Assembly: GCA_029298735.1 (NCBI GenBank) | Contig: JANSLP010000007.1 | Coordinates: 186,001 to 250,000 of the forward strand | DNA from: Ophiostoma sp. CBS 140.51 | Lineage: Eukaryota > Ascomycota > Sordariomycetes > Ophiostomatales > Ophiostomataceae | DNA length: 64,000 bases | Direction of reading: 5' to 3' | Part shown: positions 11,158 to 22,746 of the stretch, piece by piece | How positions within the stretch are numbered: the first letter of the stretch is position 1 | Layout: the number at the start of each line of letters is the position of its first letter | The notes under the pieces: model-generated | What the model was told of the DNA's origin: nothing | Databases searched by the model: none | Seen by the model: only the letters and a program-made list of their open reading frames with translations | Made by a program: the position numbers and the translations under genes

Positions 11158-13356
11158 GGAGAGATAGGGAGGGAGGAAAAGAGTGTGTCGGTTGAGTTAG
11201 GAGAGCTAGAAGAAGCTCGAGGATGATGACGAGGCTCGTCGAGTGATGGGCTCGAAGCGGCCGGTTTCGCTCAAAGAGACTAGGGAAAAGAGAAGGCTGT
11301 CGCACAAGAAAGAGAACGGAGTTGGTCAGAGGGACGAAAACGAAAGTGTTGGTGTCTGCGAGAAAATACACGTGAGAGACAGGTTCAGGGGGAACGAAGG
11401 ACGTGTAGACTTGGAGACTGTTGGGAGAGAAAGGGCAAGTGTGTGTTCCGTATCGTATCTTGCTTTGGGATGGCGGAATTGGGAAGCTGGCACTGGCAGG
11501 CGGGCCTGTCTTCGCCTCGCCTCTCACGTGGGCTGCACGATGAAGTCGGCACCTGTCCCCCATTGCTCGGGTGGGTCATGCTGGCATGGTGGGACCGGCC
11601 TCTCCCCACTTTGAACAGTGTATGTTGCTCTTTTCTTCTGTCACCACTGACCAGAAAGGAAAGTAAGAATGCCGTCCGAATGACCCAGATGTTCGCTAGA
11701 TTGGGCCCCTAGCGCATCTAGCGCTAGCCATTAAAAGCTGTCTCTTTGATTGCTTGACTGCTGCTTGATAACGCCAGCGGCCTGTGAAAGACGGCATCAT
11801 TCTCGTTCTCTTTGTGTCATCCTCCCATTGTTCCAGATTCCGGCGATGGGCATGCTGGCAGGGTGCGATCCCTTTTGTCTCTGATTATGCCCTTGTGTCT
11901 CTCTTTTTCCTCTCTTTTTCTTGTCTTCGTCTACTGACCCTTTTTGCTGCCTCCTCTTTTCTTCTCGCTGTTTTTCGATGGCAGAATTCAGTTGCCTGCA
12001 GGCTGCCGTGTAAACCCAAGAGCGAAGCGATGCTGCATCGGAAAGAAAGTGAAAGATGGACCAAAAATAAAGATGCACAGCGATACCCTTGTCAGTCCTA
12101 TCAGGCACACGACAATTCACCAACGTTGCGCCTGAAGCCCCCATCGCTCCTTCCTGCCGTGCAGAGTCATAGCCTAGAAGGCGTCGTTGTTAGTGCTGGC
12201 CAGCCATGCTATCCACCGCATCGGGGCCGCTGGGGAACGCATCTCATAAGGAGCCCCACAGCGACCAGGCCGCAGCAGCCCCCGTAGCACAATGCACCTG
12301 CTGCTGGTGCTGCGTCAGTCCGGAAGGAATGACAGCCTCTCATTTCGAAGCCAGGCGCTACTGCCGCTTGGGTTTACTCGTGCCATCTGCCTTGTCGCGA
12401 GGCCAAGCTCGTCAGGTCTACCCAATCTTCTCCACACTGAGCGGTGACCATCAATAGTGACTGCCTTTTTATTCTGGCCTGCGGCTCGTGTGCCACTCCT
12501 TCCCTCCCCGAGCCTCCTTCCGTTTTGTGTTTCTTGTCTCTCTTTCCCTTTTTCTTCATTCCTGGCCTCTCGATACATTTCCTTTGCCTCATTTTCACCT
12601 TTCCAGGCCGCTCGCCCTCAGTACCCTTTATCGCCGCGCGTTTCTCGCCGCCACTCATCCTCTACTCGTATTTAGAACATCAAAGAACGCAGGGACGACA
12701 CCACCACTACTATTGTTACTACCTTCGCCCGCCAGGCCGACAGCCCACTTCCGTCATCGGTGGCTGACTTTTGCCCATTGTTCTCTTCACTTTCGAACTT
12801 GCTCGCTTCCTCTTTTTGCTAGCTTGCACCGGTGCCCTTCGTTCGCGTCACTGCATATTCCTCGCGCATCTCTTAATGTTCAGCAATAGGACTTACAATC
12901 GTTACGAATTTTCCCCTCTCCAAACTGCACATTCCTCGACCGCTGCCAATCCAGTCTCGACTATCGCGTGCTATTCCTCAAACCGCCACTCCCCGCCACA
13001 CAACCTCCCACTCTCCCATCACGTAACACAACAAACTTAACGTCGAAAGCGCATCTTCGAGACAGCGGTCTCGTGCACCTTTCATTTCACCTCGCGTTCT
13101 GCGTGACCTCAGCCTTTCGACTCGGCCTCTGGTCTTCGATCCAGTGTTTACCATTCGCCGGCCTTATCTCCATCGACGCTTCCTATCGCACGGCATCAAC
13201 GACGATCAAAGCGGACGGCCGATAACGAAGACGCGACTACTGACTTTCGTCCTTTAGATATACTCGGTATCTAATCAACTCCGATAGTCTCAACAACAAG
13301 AACAGGATCTTGGCGTCTTTCCCTGTAGGGGACGTCTTGGGGGAGGAATCGACACG
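11158..13356. promoter_or_regulatory. 2.2-kb divergent promoter region, Rab gene and Pns1-like gene
   Basis: This is the head-to-head gap between the Rab gene (-) and the Pns1-like gene (+). The stretch 12480-13040 is C/T-rich on the plus strand and probably belongs to the promoter or 5' UTR of the Pns1-like gene. The small open frames here lack coding bias. A short palindromic cluster of AGCGCTA-type words lies near 11710-11727. Confidence 0.45.
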
Positions 13357-15986
13357 ATGTTTTCGGAATGTGAGTTGTCTCAGGCTTTTTGATAACGTCG
13401 TCAACGTCCTATCTGTGACATCACTTTGCGTTTAGACTTGGGCAGCTGCTAACCTAGTGTCCCATCTCTTCAGATGCCTCCCGATTCCTGGCACAGTCCC
13501 AGTCACGACTGTCCAACTTTGGCCAACCGGCCGGCGACGATACAAGCAGCAACGCTGGCGACAACACATCCAACCGGCGGATAGGAGACTGGTCATCACG
13601 CAATAACAGACCATATGGCCGGTCCTTCTTAGGCCGTGGCTTCGGTGGAGGTGGCACGGGTGCCTCGGGGAACCCATATCAGTCGTCTGGCTCTCGGTTT
13701 GGCCAGCTCAACTTTGCCTCTCGGTACTCGACTGCGGCCCAAGACGCACCTCTGTTCCACGAGGTGGAGGAGGAAGAGGAGGGCGTTGACGACGACGATG
13801 ATGAGGTCGAGCGCGATAGAGAAGCCGCTGACCTGTACGCTCTGCAGCGGTCTCGGCGGGTGTTTGCCGCCAGCCGGTTAGAAGAGAGTTCCGGCACAGA
13901 AAACGAGCTGAGCCGCGCGTCACTGAGCGGGAGCCGGGAAGACGACGGCCGCAACCGGTTGAGCAACAGCGGACGGAAAACCAGGGCAACAACGACCGGT
14001 GATGCGCCCGATGCCTTCTTGACGAGCAACACAAGAGGAATTCGTGCGTCCAGAATAAATAGCAGCTGGAACGGCAACCGTAGCTTCTACCGGGGCGACC
14101 GTGACGCTGCGGCAAACGACCAGGACGGCAACGATTACAACCTCCATGAGAGTCGTGGCAAGATGGTGGATATCGGTCTGGAATCGACAATTGCAGAGAG
14201 CGAGCCGCCATTGGATCTAACCGTCGAAACCGCCCGCGAAGACGATGATGACGAGCACCCAGCACCCGCATTTCAAAAGTTCGGCGCAGGCAAGGGCTCT
14301 GGCCGTTTTGCTTTCCGTCGGGACTCGACCAACGAGTCTGAATTGGGCCTCCTGCGCGAAGGTGCTGGTGGTGCAGACAGCGAGGCCAACTTCGGCCCCG
14401 GCGACCCTGTTAGCAGCAGCATCCTCCAACAGCACGCGGCAGCCGCGAGTGCACCCTCGTCCGATATGGAACTGTTCCGCCACGATTCGTTTTTCGCCTG
14501 GATCTACCTCATTGCCTTGGCATCTCTGTTTGCGACATTCGTTCTCGTCTACCTGCATACCTCAGGGCCCACGGGCGGTAAGAAGCAACCGTGGGGCGAC
14601 ACCATCTATACGACTCTGCTTTCGTCAATCCACCTCCTTGCCGTGGATACGCTTGTCGCTATTGTCGTCTCGCTCGTATGGCTCGCCGCCCTCCGGTCAT
14701 TTGCCCGCCACATGGTCGGTCTCATCATTGTGGCCGTTCCTGTGATCCTCATTTCCTTCAGCATATATCCTCTTGTCTCGAGCTACAAGGGCGCCAAGAC
14801 AGGAAGCTCTGGCTTCCAGGACACTGTGATGCGGTGGGCTTCGATTGTGCCTGCTGTATCCGCCGCTGTCTGGGTGTATCTCGTGTACAAGGGCCGGTCG
14901 GCTCTACGGTCGTCCATTGAGATTCTCGAATTCTCGAGCCGGATCCTCACGGCCAACTCAGCCCTCGTTCTTGTCGGCATGGGCTGTCTTGCACTTATCG
15001 TGTTCTGGACCTGGGCCTGGCTAGGAATGTTTACTCGTGTCTTCTTGGGCGGCTCCTTCTCCAGCAAGCTGTCTCGGTTTGTCATCAGCTCGTCGAGCTG
15101 GTGGCTGGGTGTCTTCTTTGTCCTCATGTACATCTGGACGCTGTCTGTCATCTCGGGCGTTCAGCGTGCCACTACGGGTGCCACCGTGTCCCAGTGGTAC
15201 TTCCACCGCAATGTGCAACCGGCGCCGTCCTCCAACGAAGTTGTTTCGGCAGCCTTGAACCACGCGGTGACCACTATATTCGGCTCCATCTGCTTGTCGA
15301 CGCTGCTGGCACTCGCCGTCCGGTTACCTCTTCTCATCCTGCCGGTCCGGCTCGCTAACGGCCTGGGCCTGTTCTTTTACTCGTTCATTCCGACCCCGAT
15401 CGCCGCACTCACGAACCCGTTGACCCTGACATACGGAGCTATCCACTCCCAGAATCTCACCGCGTCTTCGCAAGGGCTCACGCAACTAGCATTCCTGTCG
15501 CCCCAAGCGCCGACCACAACTCTGACGCCGCGTGCGTTCCAGGCCCGCCAACGCCGTAAGCGGTACGGCGGTGCTGGGTCGGCCGCGCCCCTCCTTCCAT
15601 ACCGCTTGGCCAAGCTCTTGCTCCATGCCACACGCTTTATCATGGCAACGGCGCTTGGCTTTGCCGGCTGGGTTATCACGGCCCGGCAGCTGCGCATTGC
15701 ACTTCCCGACGGTGCCGGTGGCAGCATCCGTGGCAGTGCATATGCCTACGTGGTCGGTCTGGTTGCCAGTTTCATAGGCTGGGGTGTCCTCGGCGCCATG
15801 GAGGGTATTCTGAGCGGCATTCTGGACGCCGTGATCATTTGCTACGGCAGCGAGACGCGCATGTCCAGCAACTCTGGTGTTGGTGCAGGTGGCGGTGGCT
15901 ACTGCATGGAGGCGGCGTACTTGTTTGGCGGTCGGGATGGTGTGGACGAAGATGACTTCCGCCGCACCAACCGCGAAGTGTATTAG
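13357..15986 (+). CDS. SLC44/CTL-family membrane transporter (Pns1-like)
   Basis: This is a polytopic membrane protein of the choline-transporter-like (SLC44, Pns1) family, 841 residues. Exon 1 is only 13 nt (13357-13369, ATG plus three codons and one base). A 104-bp GT-AG intron with a GCTAACC branch site follows, then exon 2 (13474-15986). The join reads MFSEYASRFLAQ. Exon 2 has no ATG in frame until about codon 330, so the tiny exon is needed to start the protein. Residues 5-340 are hydrophilic, Ser/Asn/Arg-rich with an acidic run, probably a cytosolic disordered tail. About ten hydrophobic segments follow from residue 343 to about 815, ending with the family-type segment GILDAVIICYGSETR. 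Yeast Pns1 is about 540 residues, so the long N-terminal tail is the difference. The transported substrate is not established for fungal members. Confidence 0.88.
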
Positions 15987-18203
15987 ACCGAGTGGTGGGT
16001 GTGCACTCACGGTATCTGCTCTTTGCTCTTGCTTCTCCTTTTTTTTTTATTCAGATCCCTTTTGTTATTTTATGCACTGGCAGTTTCGGGGACAGCATTA
16101 GGCTGGTTTTGTTTTTGGTTTGGATACCTTGTTTATTATACGTTTGGTCAGTATTTCTCTTTTTGCTCCTGTTCATAAGTTGAGTCGTCGATGGTTAGAA
16201 AGGGCTCGGTGACACAGCATTGAATCGCATCATCACTATTTTGGGCCGTGTGCCAAATAAAGACACTTTCGTTTACCATTTCATCATTAAGGCTTGTAAA
16301 TCTAGGCATCTGTGTTATGTTTGGATAATTTGATATCGTGGTCACCAATCTCTCATGATATCTTCTCAACCCCTCTAGAGCATCGAATCCACTCAAACTC
16401 TTTCGGGGCAGCCCGGATGACAGGTCGCCACCAACTGCGTCAAAGCCAAGCTGGAATAAGCATTTCTGTATAAATATATTTTTCTGCATTTTTCGTCTTT
16501 TTGCTCGTGTTTTACACTGCGTCCAGGGACCATTATTGTCTACATATTCTGTCTGCATCGAAATTGCCCGGAAAGCCGCGTGGCCAGGTCTTGGCAAAAT
16601 AGAAACGACATCCTCACAGTATCGACAAAACAGCAGCTCTCGAGATGTGGCTGAGGGCTCAAAGATGTCGAAATAACCATAATCGCTTGCCCGGGAACGC
16701 GTCTATCCAGATGTCCAGCTACCCGGGGGCAAAACAAATGAGAAAACACACGGCTGCCTCCCGAGTTTTGTCGCTTTTCTGTGACTTTCTGCCCCCAGAA
16801 GCTCATCCCCACACAATGGCAAGTGAGGCGCAGCAGATGTACTCCCCGTGCCGACCCAACTTACCCTGCATATAGACAACGGAAGGCCGGAAGAGACCAT
16901 AATGACCGTTGAACACTGCAAGACAGCCGCTCTTTTCTTTTCTTCTCTTTTTCTCTTCCAGATTTTGGGTGAAGCCAAGACAAGCTCGAGTGTTTTTTCT
17001 GACCATATGCATAGTCCGCTATCTCTTGGCGAAAAACGCAAACCATCCCCCTCCTTCTCGTTCTGGGTCCTCTTCGCATTTTATTGTCGTTTCCAGCGTG
17101 AAATAAAATAAATCGGCTCCCTTTACCATTTTATGACAGGTTTATTGGCTGTATTTTTCTTGTCTTTGTTTCTCTCGTCTTCTGGAATCTTGTCCCGCTG
17201 CGGCTGCAGCTGCCGCAAAGACCAAAAAGGAGCCGAAATAACAAACAATGAAGCTCTGAGGCAAGTAGACGTAAAAGGCAAAGCGCTTGCACTTTAATGA
17301 CATAAATACGGCGTAGTTTTCAAGGAACAAACAACAACCCAAGGAAATAGTGGACAATGTACAAGTACTGTTTTGGTAAAACGGACCTTCCCTCTTCCCT
17401 GTAATACATGGCAGCAGATGCGAGACGCAAGAGAAGGAAAGAGCCGCCGCCCCTCCTCTCTGTATTATTTTGCCCAGACACTACGAATCACTAAGTGAGA
17501 GGCCCACTGTCGTCAGCTCTTTTGCCCCTCCTCTCGCGCATTCCCTCTTTCCTTCTGCCTGCCTCCCAGCCTCCTGCCTCCAGTTCTCACGAACAAGGAC
17601 ACGCAATACGCCGGAGATGACAGGTACAGGCCTCATTGGTACATCATATCCCATGATTACTTGTAGAGGAAAGAGCAAAACAGTGGCCCTCAGCCGCCGC
17701 CCTGCCACCTTCCTATGTAGCCCTCCCAGAGGCGACTTCCCCAGTATCGACTGGAATACAGCACCTGCCCCCCTCGGGACCTGTTGAAACTTGGTGAACT
17801 CGGTCCTTGCTTGGGATCAGTTTGTAACAGGCAAAGAAGGTGTCTCATATACTTTAGGCGATCCCCTCCTTCCTCCTGCCGATTCACCCTCCCAAATCCT
17901 AGTCGCCAAACCTTCTCAGCACCCTGTCTCCCGTGCTTTTAGCGCTGTATCTATGATCTGACAAGCCAGAGAGACGGAAGCCCACCCACTTTCTATTGCC
18001 TTGTTCCCCCTTTGCGCTTTCCCCCTCTAATGCTTTCCGTATAACTACCGTTTTCCCCAACCATCGTCATCAACCCTCCTTCTTTCCCTAAATCTCACTT
18101 TCCCCTTCCCCCTTCTTTTGCTTCTTTTTCTTTTTTTCCTCAAAACTTCTTCGACCTCTTTTCCACCATCTCTCGAGTCCTCGCGACCTAATCTTCTCTC
18201 TCG
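15987..18203. other. 2.2-kb gap between the Pns1-like gene and the WW gene
   Basis: Both flanking genes are on the plus strand, so this gap holds the 3' end of the Pns1-like gene and the promoter of the WW gene. From about 18000 to 18200 the sequence is C/T-rich directly up to the WW start codon. No open frame looks coding and no RNA gene was recognised. Confidence 0.45.
16256..16261 (+). terminator. Candidate polyadenylation signal AATAAA of the Pns1-like gene
   Basis: AATAAA occurs about 270 nt downstream of the stop codon on the coding strand. Fungal poly(A) signals are loose, so this is only a plausible site. Confidence 0.3.
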
Positions 18204-19252
18204 ATGGCGGACTTTAACGCTCCGCCTGGCCCTCCGCCGCCCAAGGTGCCCGAGGGCTGGGTCGCCCGCTGGAACGACCAATATAAAGAATGGTACGAAA
18301 CGAATCCTTAACGAACCCTTCTGCTTTTTTTCTTTTCTTTTCTGTAATGCGACAATGTTTGCGACGATCCCGCTGACAGCTTAGGTTCTTTGTCAACACC
18401 GTCACAAAGAAGTCCCAATGGGACAAGCCCACCGCGCCCGCCACCGGCGGCGGCGATGAACCCGATGGCCCCCCGCCCAGCTACTCCGCCGGCTCCGGCC
18501 CCGCCCCCTCGGACACCAAGAAGAACCCCTTCCGCAGCGACAACGACAGCGACCGGAGGGACGGCCATTCGACGTCTGGCCAGGAGGCCGAGGACGAGCG
18601 TCTGGCGCGCCAGCTCCAGCGGGAAGAGAACGAGCGGGCCACCTCGAGTCACAGCGGTGGTGGTGGTGCAGCCTCGTCGTACATGTCCGGCGGTGGCGCC
18701 AGCCCCAACCTGAGCACCTCTGGCCCCGGCAGCGCCAGCGGTGACGCCCCGTCGGGACAGCGCGGCCTGCTCGGCAAGCTTTTCAACAAAACCAAGACGT
18801 CATCCTCAAATAACTACGGCAGCAACAACAGCGGCCAAGGCTACCCCGGCCAGGGCTACGGCCCCTCGGGCTACGCCAACACGCCACCCCCACCACAGCA
18901 GTACGGCGGCGGTGGTTACGGTGGTGGTCCCGGTTACGGCCAGCCACAGGGCGGCTACTACGGCGGCGGTCCTCCCCCACCACAAGGCTACTATGGCGGC
19001 CCGCCGCAGGGCTACTACGGTGGCCCCCCTCAGGGTTACTATGGCGGCGGTTACCCGCAACAGCAGCAGCAGCCCCAGCGCCAGGGCATGGGCACGGCCG
19101 GTGCTGCCGCGCTCGGTATTGGTGGTGGTCTGCTGGGTGGTGTACTCCTGGGCGAGGCGCTGGACGGCGGCGATGACGGTGGTGATGGTGGTGGCGACGG
19201 TGGCGGAGATTGGGGTGGAGATGGCGGAGGTGACGGCGGTGGAGACTTCTAA
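18204..19252 (+). CDS. WW-domain protein with Gly/Tyr/Pro-rich low-complexity tail (Wwm1-like)
   Basis: This is a 318-residue protein from exons 18204-18292 and 18385-19252. The 92-bp GT-AG intron falls inside the WW domain and rebuilds its sequence: first Trp in EGWVARW, the aromatic pair in KEWFFVNT, and the second Trp in SQWDKP. WW domains bind proline-rich (often PPxY) ligands. The protein then runs through a charged Ser-rich middle (DERLARQLQREENERA), a Tyr/Gly/Pro/Gln-rich stretch with repeated PQGYYGG units (about 219-260), a hydrophobic Gly-rich segment (about 269-288) and a Gly/Asp run to the end (about 291-317). The layout resembles yeast Wwm1, which interacts with the metacaspase, but that function here is inference. 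The low-complexity part is prion-like and could phase-separate. The 3' end faces EMC7, with 366 bp between stop codons. Confidence 0.85.
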
Positions 19253-19618
19253 GCCGGCGGTGACAGAAACAGTATTGTCTGCAAAATGACGATGGCAGGT
19301 GGAAGATGGGAGGGAGAGGATAGTGATGCCAATATGGCACGAAAGAGTGAGGACGTAACGCGATCCATGCATGATACAAATATTCTCTCTTTTTTCCAAC
19401 CTTTGCAGAAACCTCGAATTTCTCCAAGTCTTTGTTAACAAATTCACTTTTATTTCTTTTCATTAGTAAATACTATGTATTTCGTTTTGTTCCCATTTGC
19501 CTGCCACCGTAAAAACACCTTGATCTATTCAACCGAACATGTACAGACAGAAAAAGAGAAACAGTCACGGAACAGTATGTTGTCAAGCAGTGCGTCCCGC
19601 CTTCTTCCCACGGCCCTT
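19253..19618. other. Convergent 3' region between the WW gene and EMC7
   Basis: This is a 366-bp tail-to-tail gap that must contain both 3' UTRs. A candidate minus-strand AATAAA lies at 19449-19454, about 165 nt past the EMC7 stop. Nothing else is visible. Confidence 0.5.
19449..19454 (-). terminator. Candidate polyadenylation signal of EMC7
   Basis: AATAAA on the minus strand, about 165 nt past the stop codon of EMC7. Only the motif supports it. Confidence 0.3.
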
Positions 19619-20541
19619 CTAATTCCGTGAAACACCACCGCCGCCCTGCTTCTTGTCGCTCTTGCCGCTGCCGGCCAGATACGCAGCCATGTCAAAGTTG
19701 CTGCCGGGAGCAGCCTGGCGGCCACCGCCGCCGCCGCCCAGAATGTTGCTCATCGGGTTCGACTTTTGACGCTCCTCAAACTCGGCGCGCATTTCAGGGT
19801 CCACTATGTACGGTTAGTATATGCCACAAAACTCTTGACAGTATGGGATGGAGAAGACCTACTCTGATCCATCATGTAGGGCATGCCGACCATCATGACC
19901 AGCGCCACAATCGCCATCAAGATCATGGGGTTCTTGAGCAGGCTCAGCACGTCAAACGAGCTGCGATCCGAGTAGTACGACTTGGTCTGCAGCACCAGTG
20001 GCGCCACCAAGAATGTCGGGCCCGTGCTGGTCAGGGACACGCCGCTATGCGCGCTCGCACCGCCCACCTTGACGGGCAGCACCCGCTGCGCCACCTCGCC
20101 TTGGTTCGCCCAGTCGTTGCCGCGGTATGTCTCGGTGATGCGCGTCACCAGCAGGTTGGCGTCCGACTCGGCACCGACAGCAGTGCTGCCCTCCTCCTCA
20201 ACGTCTACCCGCAGCGGGCTGAAGACGTGTGTCGCGCAGTGCACCTCACCGAGGTACGAGCCGGCCGTCACGTTGGAAAACACCAGCTTGCCGCCGGCTG
20301 TGATGGGTGCCGACACGTACTGACGGCCATCACCAGACTCAAGGGTCGCGCGGGTCCATCCGGGGATGCTCGACAGCAGGGCGACGGCGGCGGACTCCTT
20401 GTCTTGTTCTTGGACGCGGCTGGGCACGCCAATCTGGAAAGTAATGGAGGTGGATGGCGGAGGGGAAACGACGGACGAGGCGGTTGCTGTCGTCGCGGCC
20501 AGCAGAAGCTGCAGCAATGAAAGGGAGGAGAACGGCCGCAT
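19619..20541 (-). CDS. EMC7: ER membrane protein complex subunit 7 (EMC7, DUF2012)
   Basis: This is a 287-residue predicted subunit of the ER membrane protein complex, which inserts tail-anchored and multipass proteins. Exon 1 is 20541-19863; a 59-bp GT-AG intron (19862-19804) joins MMDQ to MDPEMRAEFEE, a junction characteristic of the family. The N-terminus is a signal peptide (MRPFSSLSLLQLLLAATTATA). A lumenal beta-sandwich-type region follows (about 30-190), then one transmembrane helix (about 203-222, KNPMILMAIVALVMMVGMPY). The cytosolic tail contains the conserved DPEMR...NPMSNILGG, ending Gly-rich. The start at 20541 is the ATG directly ahead of the signal peptide. Subunit order and membrane topology fit known EMC7 (one TM, N-terminus in the lumen). 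Confidence 0.92.
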
Positions 20542-21254
20542 CGTGTCGGAATCTGGCTGTGTGGAGATGAAAGGTGGGGTGGTGGTCGACAAAAAGGAGT
20601 GTGGGCTAAAATGTCGTCGATGGGAGGAGGAAAGTCGATGGACGTTGAGAGAGGTTATCGATTTAGGAAAAGGAGAGCTTGCTTGTTCGTAGTGTGGCCC
20701 CTGTGTCTCTGCTTACGTACTTTTGCTAGTGTGGGTCGGCCATAAGTGCCTGCCAGAAATGGCCTGAATTTACTCCGTAATACAGTGGCCATACCAACCA
20801 TTCGCGTGTGTAGCTATCAATACAATAAAAGGGAGTGTAAAGACGGAGTTCAATACAACAGAATTTATGTTGGTTTTCCCGTCACGCACACTCACTCCAG
20901 CAGTTTTGTCTTACTCGCCTACCATTTATAATCAGATCCCGTCTTATCGAAGCACATCTCCTCGGCGTCTGCTTCTCACATATATGGTGCTGGTCGCTCC
21001 CACATCCCAATGGGCCTACTCCCACTGTCTCTTTCTCTCTGTCAGGTTCTCCAAAGATTAGAAGGGGTATTTCTTTTTTGATATCTCATCTAACTGCAAA
21101 ATAAAATCATGACCTAATAGCGCTGGCATAAATATTCCATCCTCTCAACATAGCAAAACTCTCCGAAAAAGCCAGCCTCCAAGGCTGCTCACTATCCACC
21201 TTTTATTAACGACTCCAGTCCGAGGCGGGACCCGTTGACGAGTACTCCCGCACT
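20542..21254. other. Gap between MET17-type gene and EMC7
   Basis: Both neighbours lie on the minus strand. The gap therefore holds the EMC7 promoter (right of 20541) and the 3' UTR of the sulfhydrylase (left of 21255). No gene is visible. Confidence 0.5.
21202..21207 (-). terminator. Candidate polyadenylation signal of the sulfhydrylase gene
   Basis: AATAAA on the minus strand, about 48 nt past the stop codon, a good position for a fungal poly(A) element. Confidence 0.4.
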
Positions 21255-22746
21255 TTATGCGGAGGCCTCAGCAGGGGCACCGGATGCCTTCTTGAAGGCC
21301 TGCTCGAAGTCGGCAATGATGTCGTCAATGTGTTCAGTACCGACAGAGATGCGGATCAGATCCTCGGTGACACCCGAGGCAACACGCTCCTTCTCCGAAA
21401 GCTGCTCGTGGGTGGTGGTCCACGGGTGGATGGCCAAGGTCTTGGAGTCACCAACATTGGCCAGGTTGGAAATCAGCTTGAAGTTGTCGACAACGGCACT
21501 GCCATCCTTGGCGGCCGAGGTCTTGACACCGAAGCTCAGAACACCACCGTTACCGCGCTTCAGGTACTTCTTGGCCAGGGCGTGCGACGGGTGGCTGGCC
21601 AGGCCGGGGTACGAGACCCAGCTGACGTAGGGGCTTTTCTCAAGGTGCTCAGCCAGCTTCTGGGCGTTGTAAGCGTGGCGCTCGGCGCGCAGACTCAGGG
21701 TCTCGAGACCCAGGATCAGCTCGTGGGCAGCGAAGGGGCTCAGCGACGGGCCGAAGTCGCGCAGCAGCTCAACACGGACGCGGATGGCGAACGAGATGGG
21801 GCCGAAAGTCTCCCAGAACTTCAGGCCGTGGTAGCCCTCCGAAGGCTCGACAAACTGGGGGAAGCGGTCACCGTGCTTGCCCCAGTCGAACTTGCCGCTG
21901 TCGACGACAACACCGCCAATGGTGGTACCGTGGCCGCCGATCCACTTGGTGGCCGAGTGCACGACAATGTCGGCACCGTGATCAATGGGGCGGACGAAGT
22001 AGCCACCGGCACCGAAGGTGTTGTCAACAACGACAGGGACACCCTTGGCGTGGGCCAGCTCTGCAATCTTCTCAAAGTCGGGCACGTTGTAGCGGGGGTT
22101 ACCAATGCTCTCAATGTACACAGCCTTGGTCTTGTCGTCAATGGCAGCAGCCAGCTCCTCGGGGCTGTCGCCCGTCACGAACTTGGTCTGGATGCCCAGG
22201 CGGCCAAAGGCAACCTTGAACTGGTTGTAGGTGCCGCCGTACAGGTTGGAGGTGGCAACAATGTTGTCGCCGGCGTGCGCCAGAGCGGCAATAGCAAGGA
22301 ACTGAGCAGCCTGGCCGGACGAGGCAGCCACGGCGGCAACACCACCCTCAAGGGCAGCAATGCGCTTTTCGAAGACATCGACAGTGGGCTGTAAGTGAAG
22401 GGGAGTGTGTTAGCGCACATGGTCATTGGCCTTCGCAAAGCGAGATGGCGTGCTCTTCAAGCGAAGAAATACTCACGTTCATGATACGGCTATAGATGTT
22501 GCCGAACTCCTTCAGGCCGAACAGCCGGGCACCGTGGGCTGAGTCATTGAAGACGAAGCTCTACAGCGACGCAAAAAGTCAGTATGTGTGCCATTGAGGC
22601 AGGAAAAGGCTACCAAAAGGTTCCTGGAGCTCGAGGCATACCGTGGTGGCATAGATGGGTACGGCGCGCGAGTTGGTGGCCGGGTCGGGCTCCTGACCAG
22701 CATGGAGCTGGAGGGTCTCGAAGTGCTGCGACGGGCTCTCAGACAT
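21255..22746 (-). CDS. MET17: O-acetylhomoserine sulfhydrylase (PLP-dependent, MET17/cysD type)
   Basis: This cytosolic enzyme of methionine/cysteine synthesis joins sulfide to O-acetylhomoserine to give homocysteine. There are three exons: 22746-22642, 22560-22477 and 22388-21255, with GT-AG introns of 81 and 88 bp. The product has 440 residues, normal for the family. The N-terminus MSESPSQHFETLQLHAGQ is followed by the conserved NSRAVPIYATTSFVF across the first splice. EFGNIYSRIMNPT spans the second. The active-site lysine is K211 in HSATKWIGGHG, which binds PLP as a Schiff base. The downstream FGVK and ESLI-type substrate-binding regions are present. The whole family signature is intact. 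In filamentous fungi such genes are controlled by sulfur-metabolite repression, but I found no clear Cys3/MetR site upstream. Confidence 0.96.

Noticed and set aside
21330..22394. 354-codon plus-strand frame opposite the sulfhydrylase
   Set aside because: It is antisense to the well-supported sulfhydrylase exon 3 and shows no family pattern.
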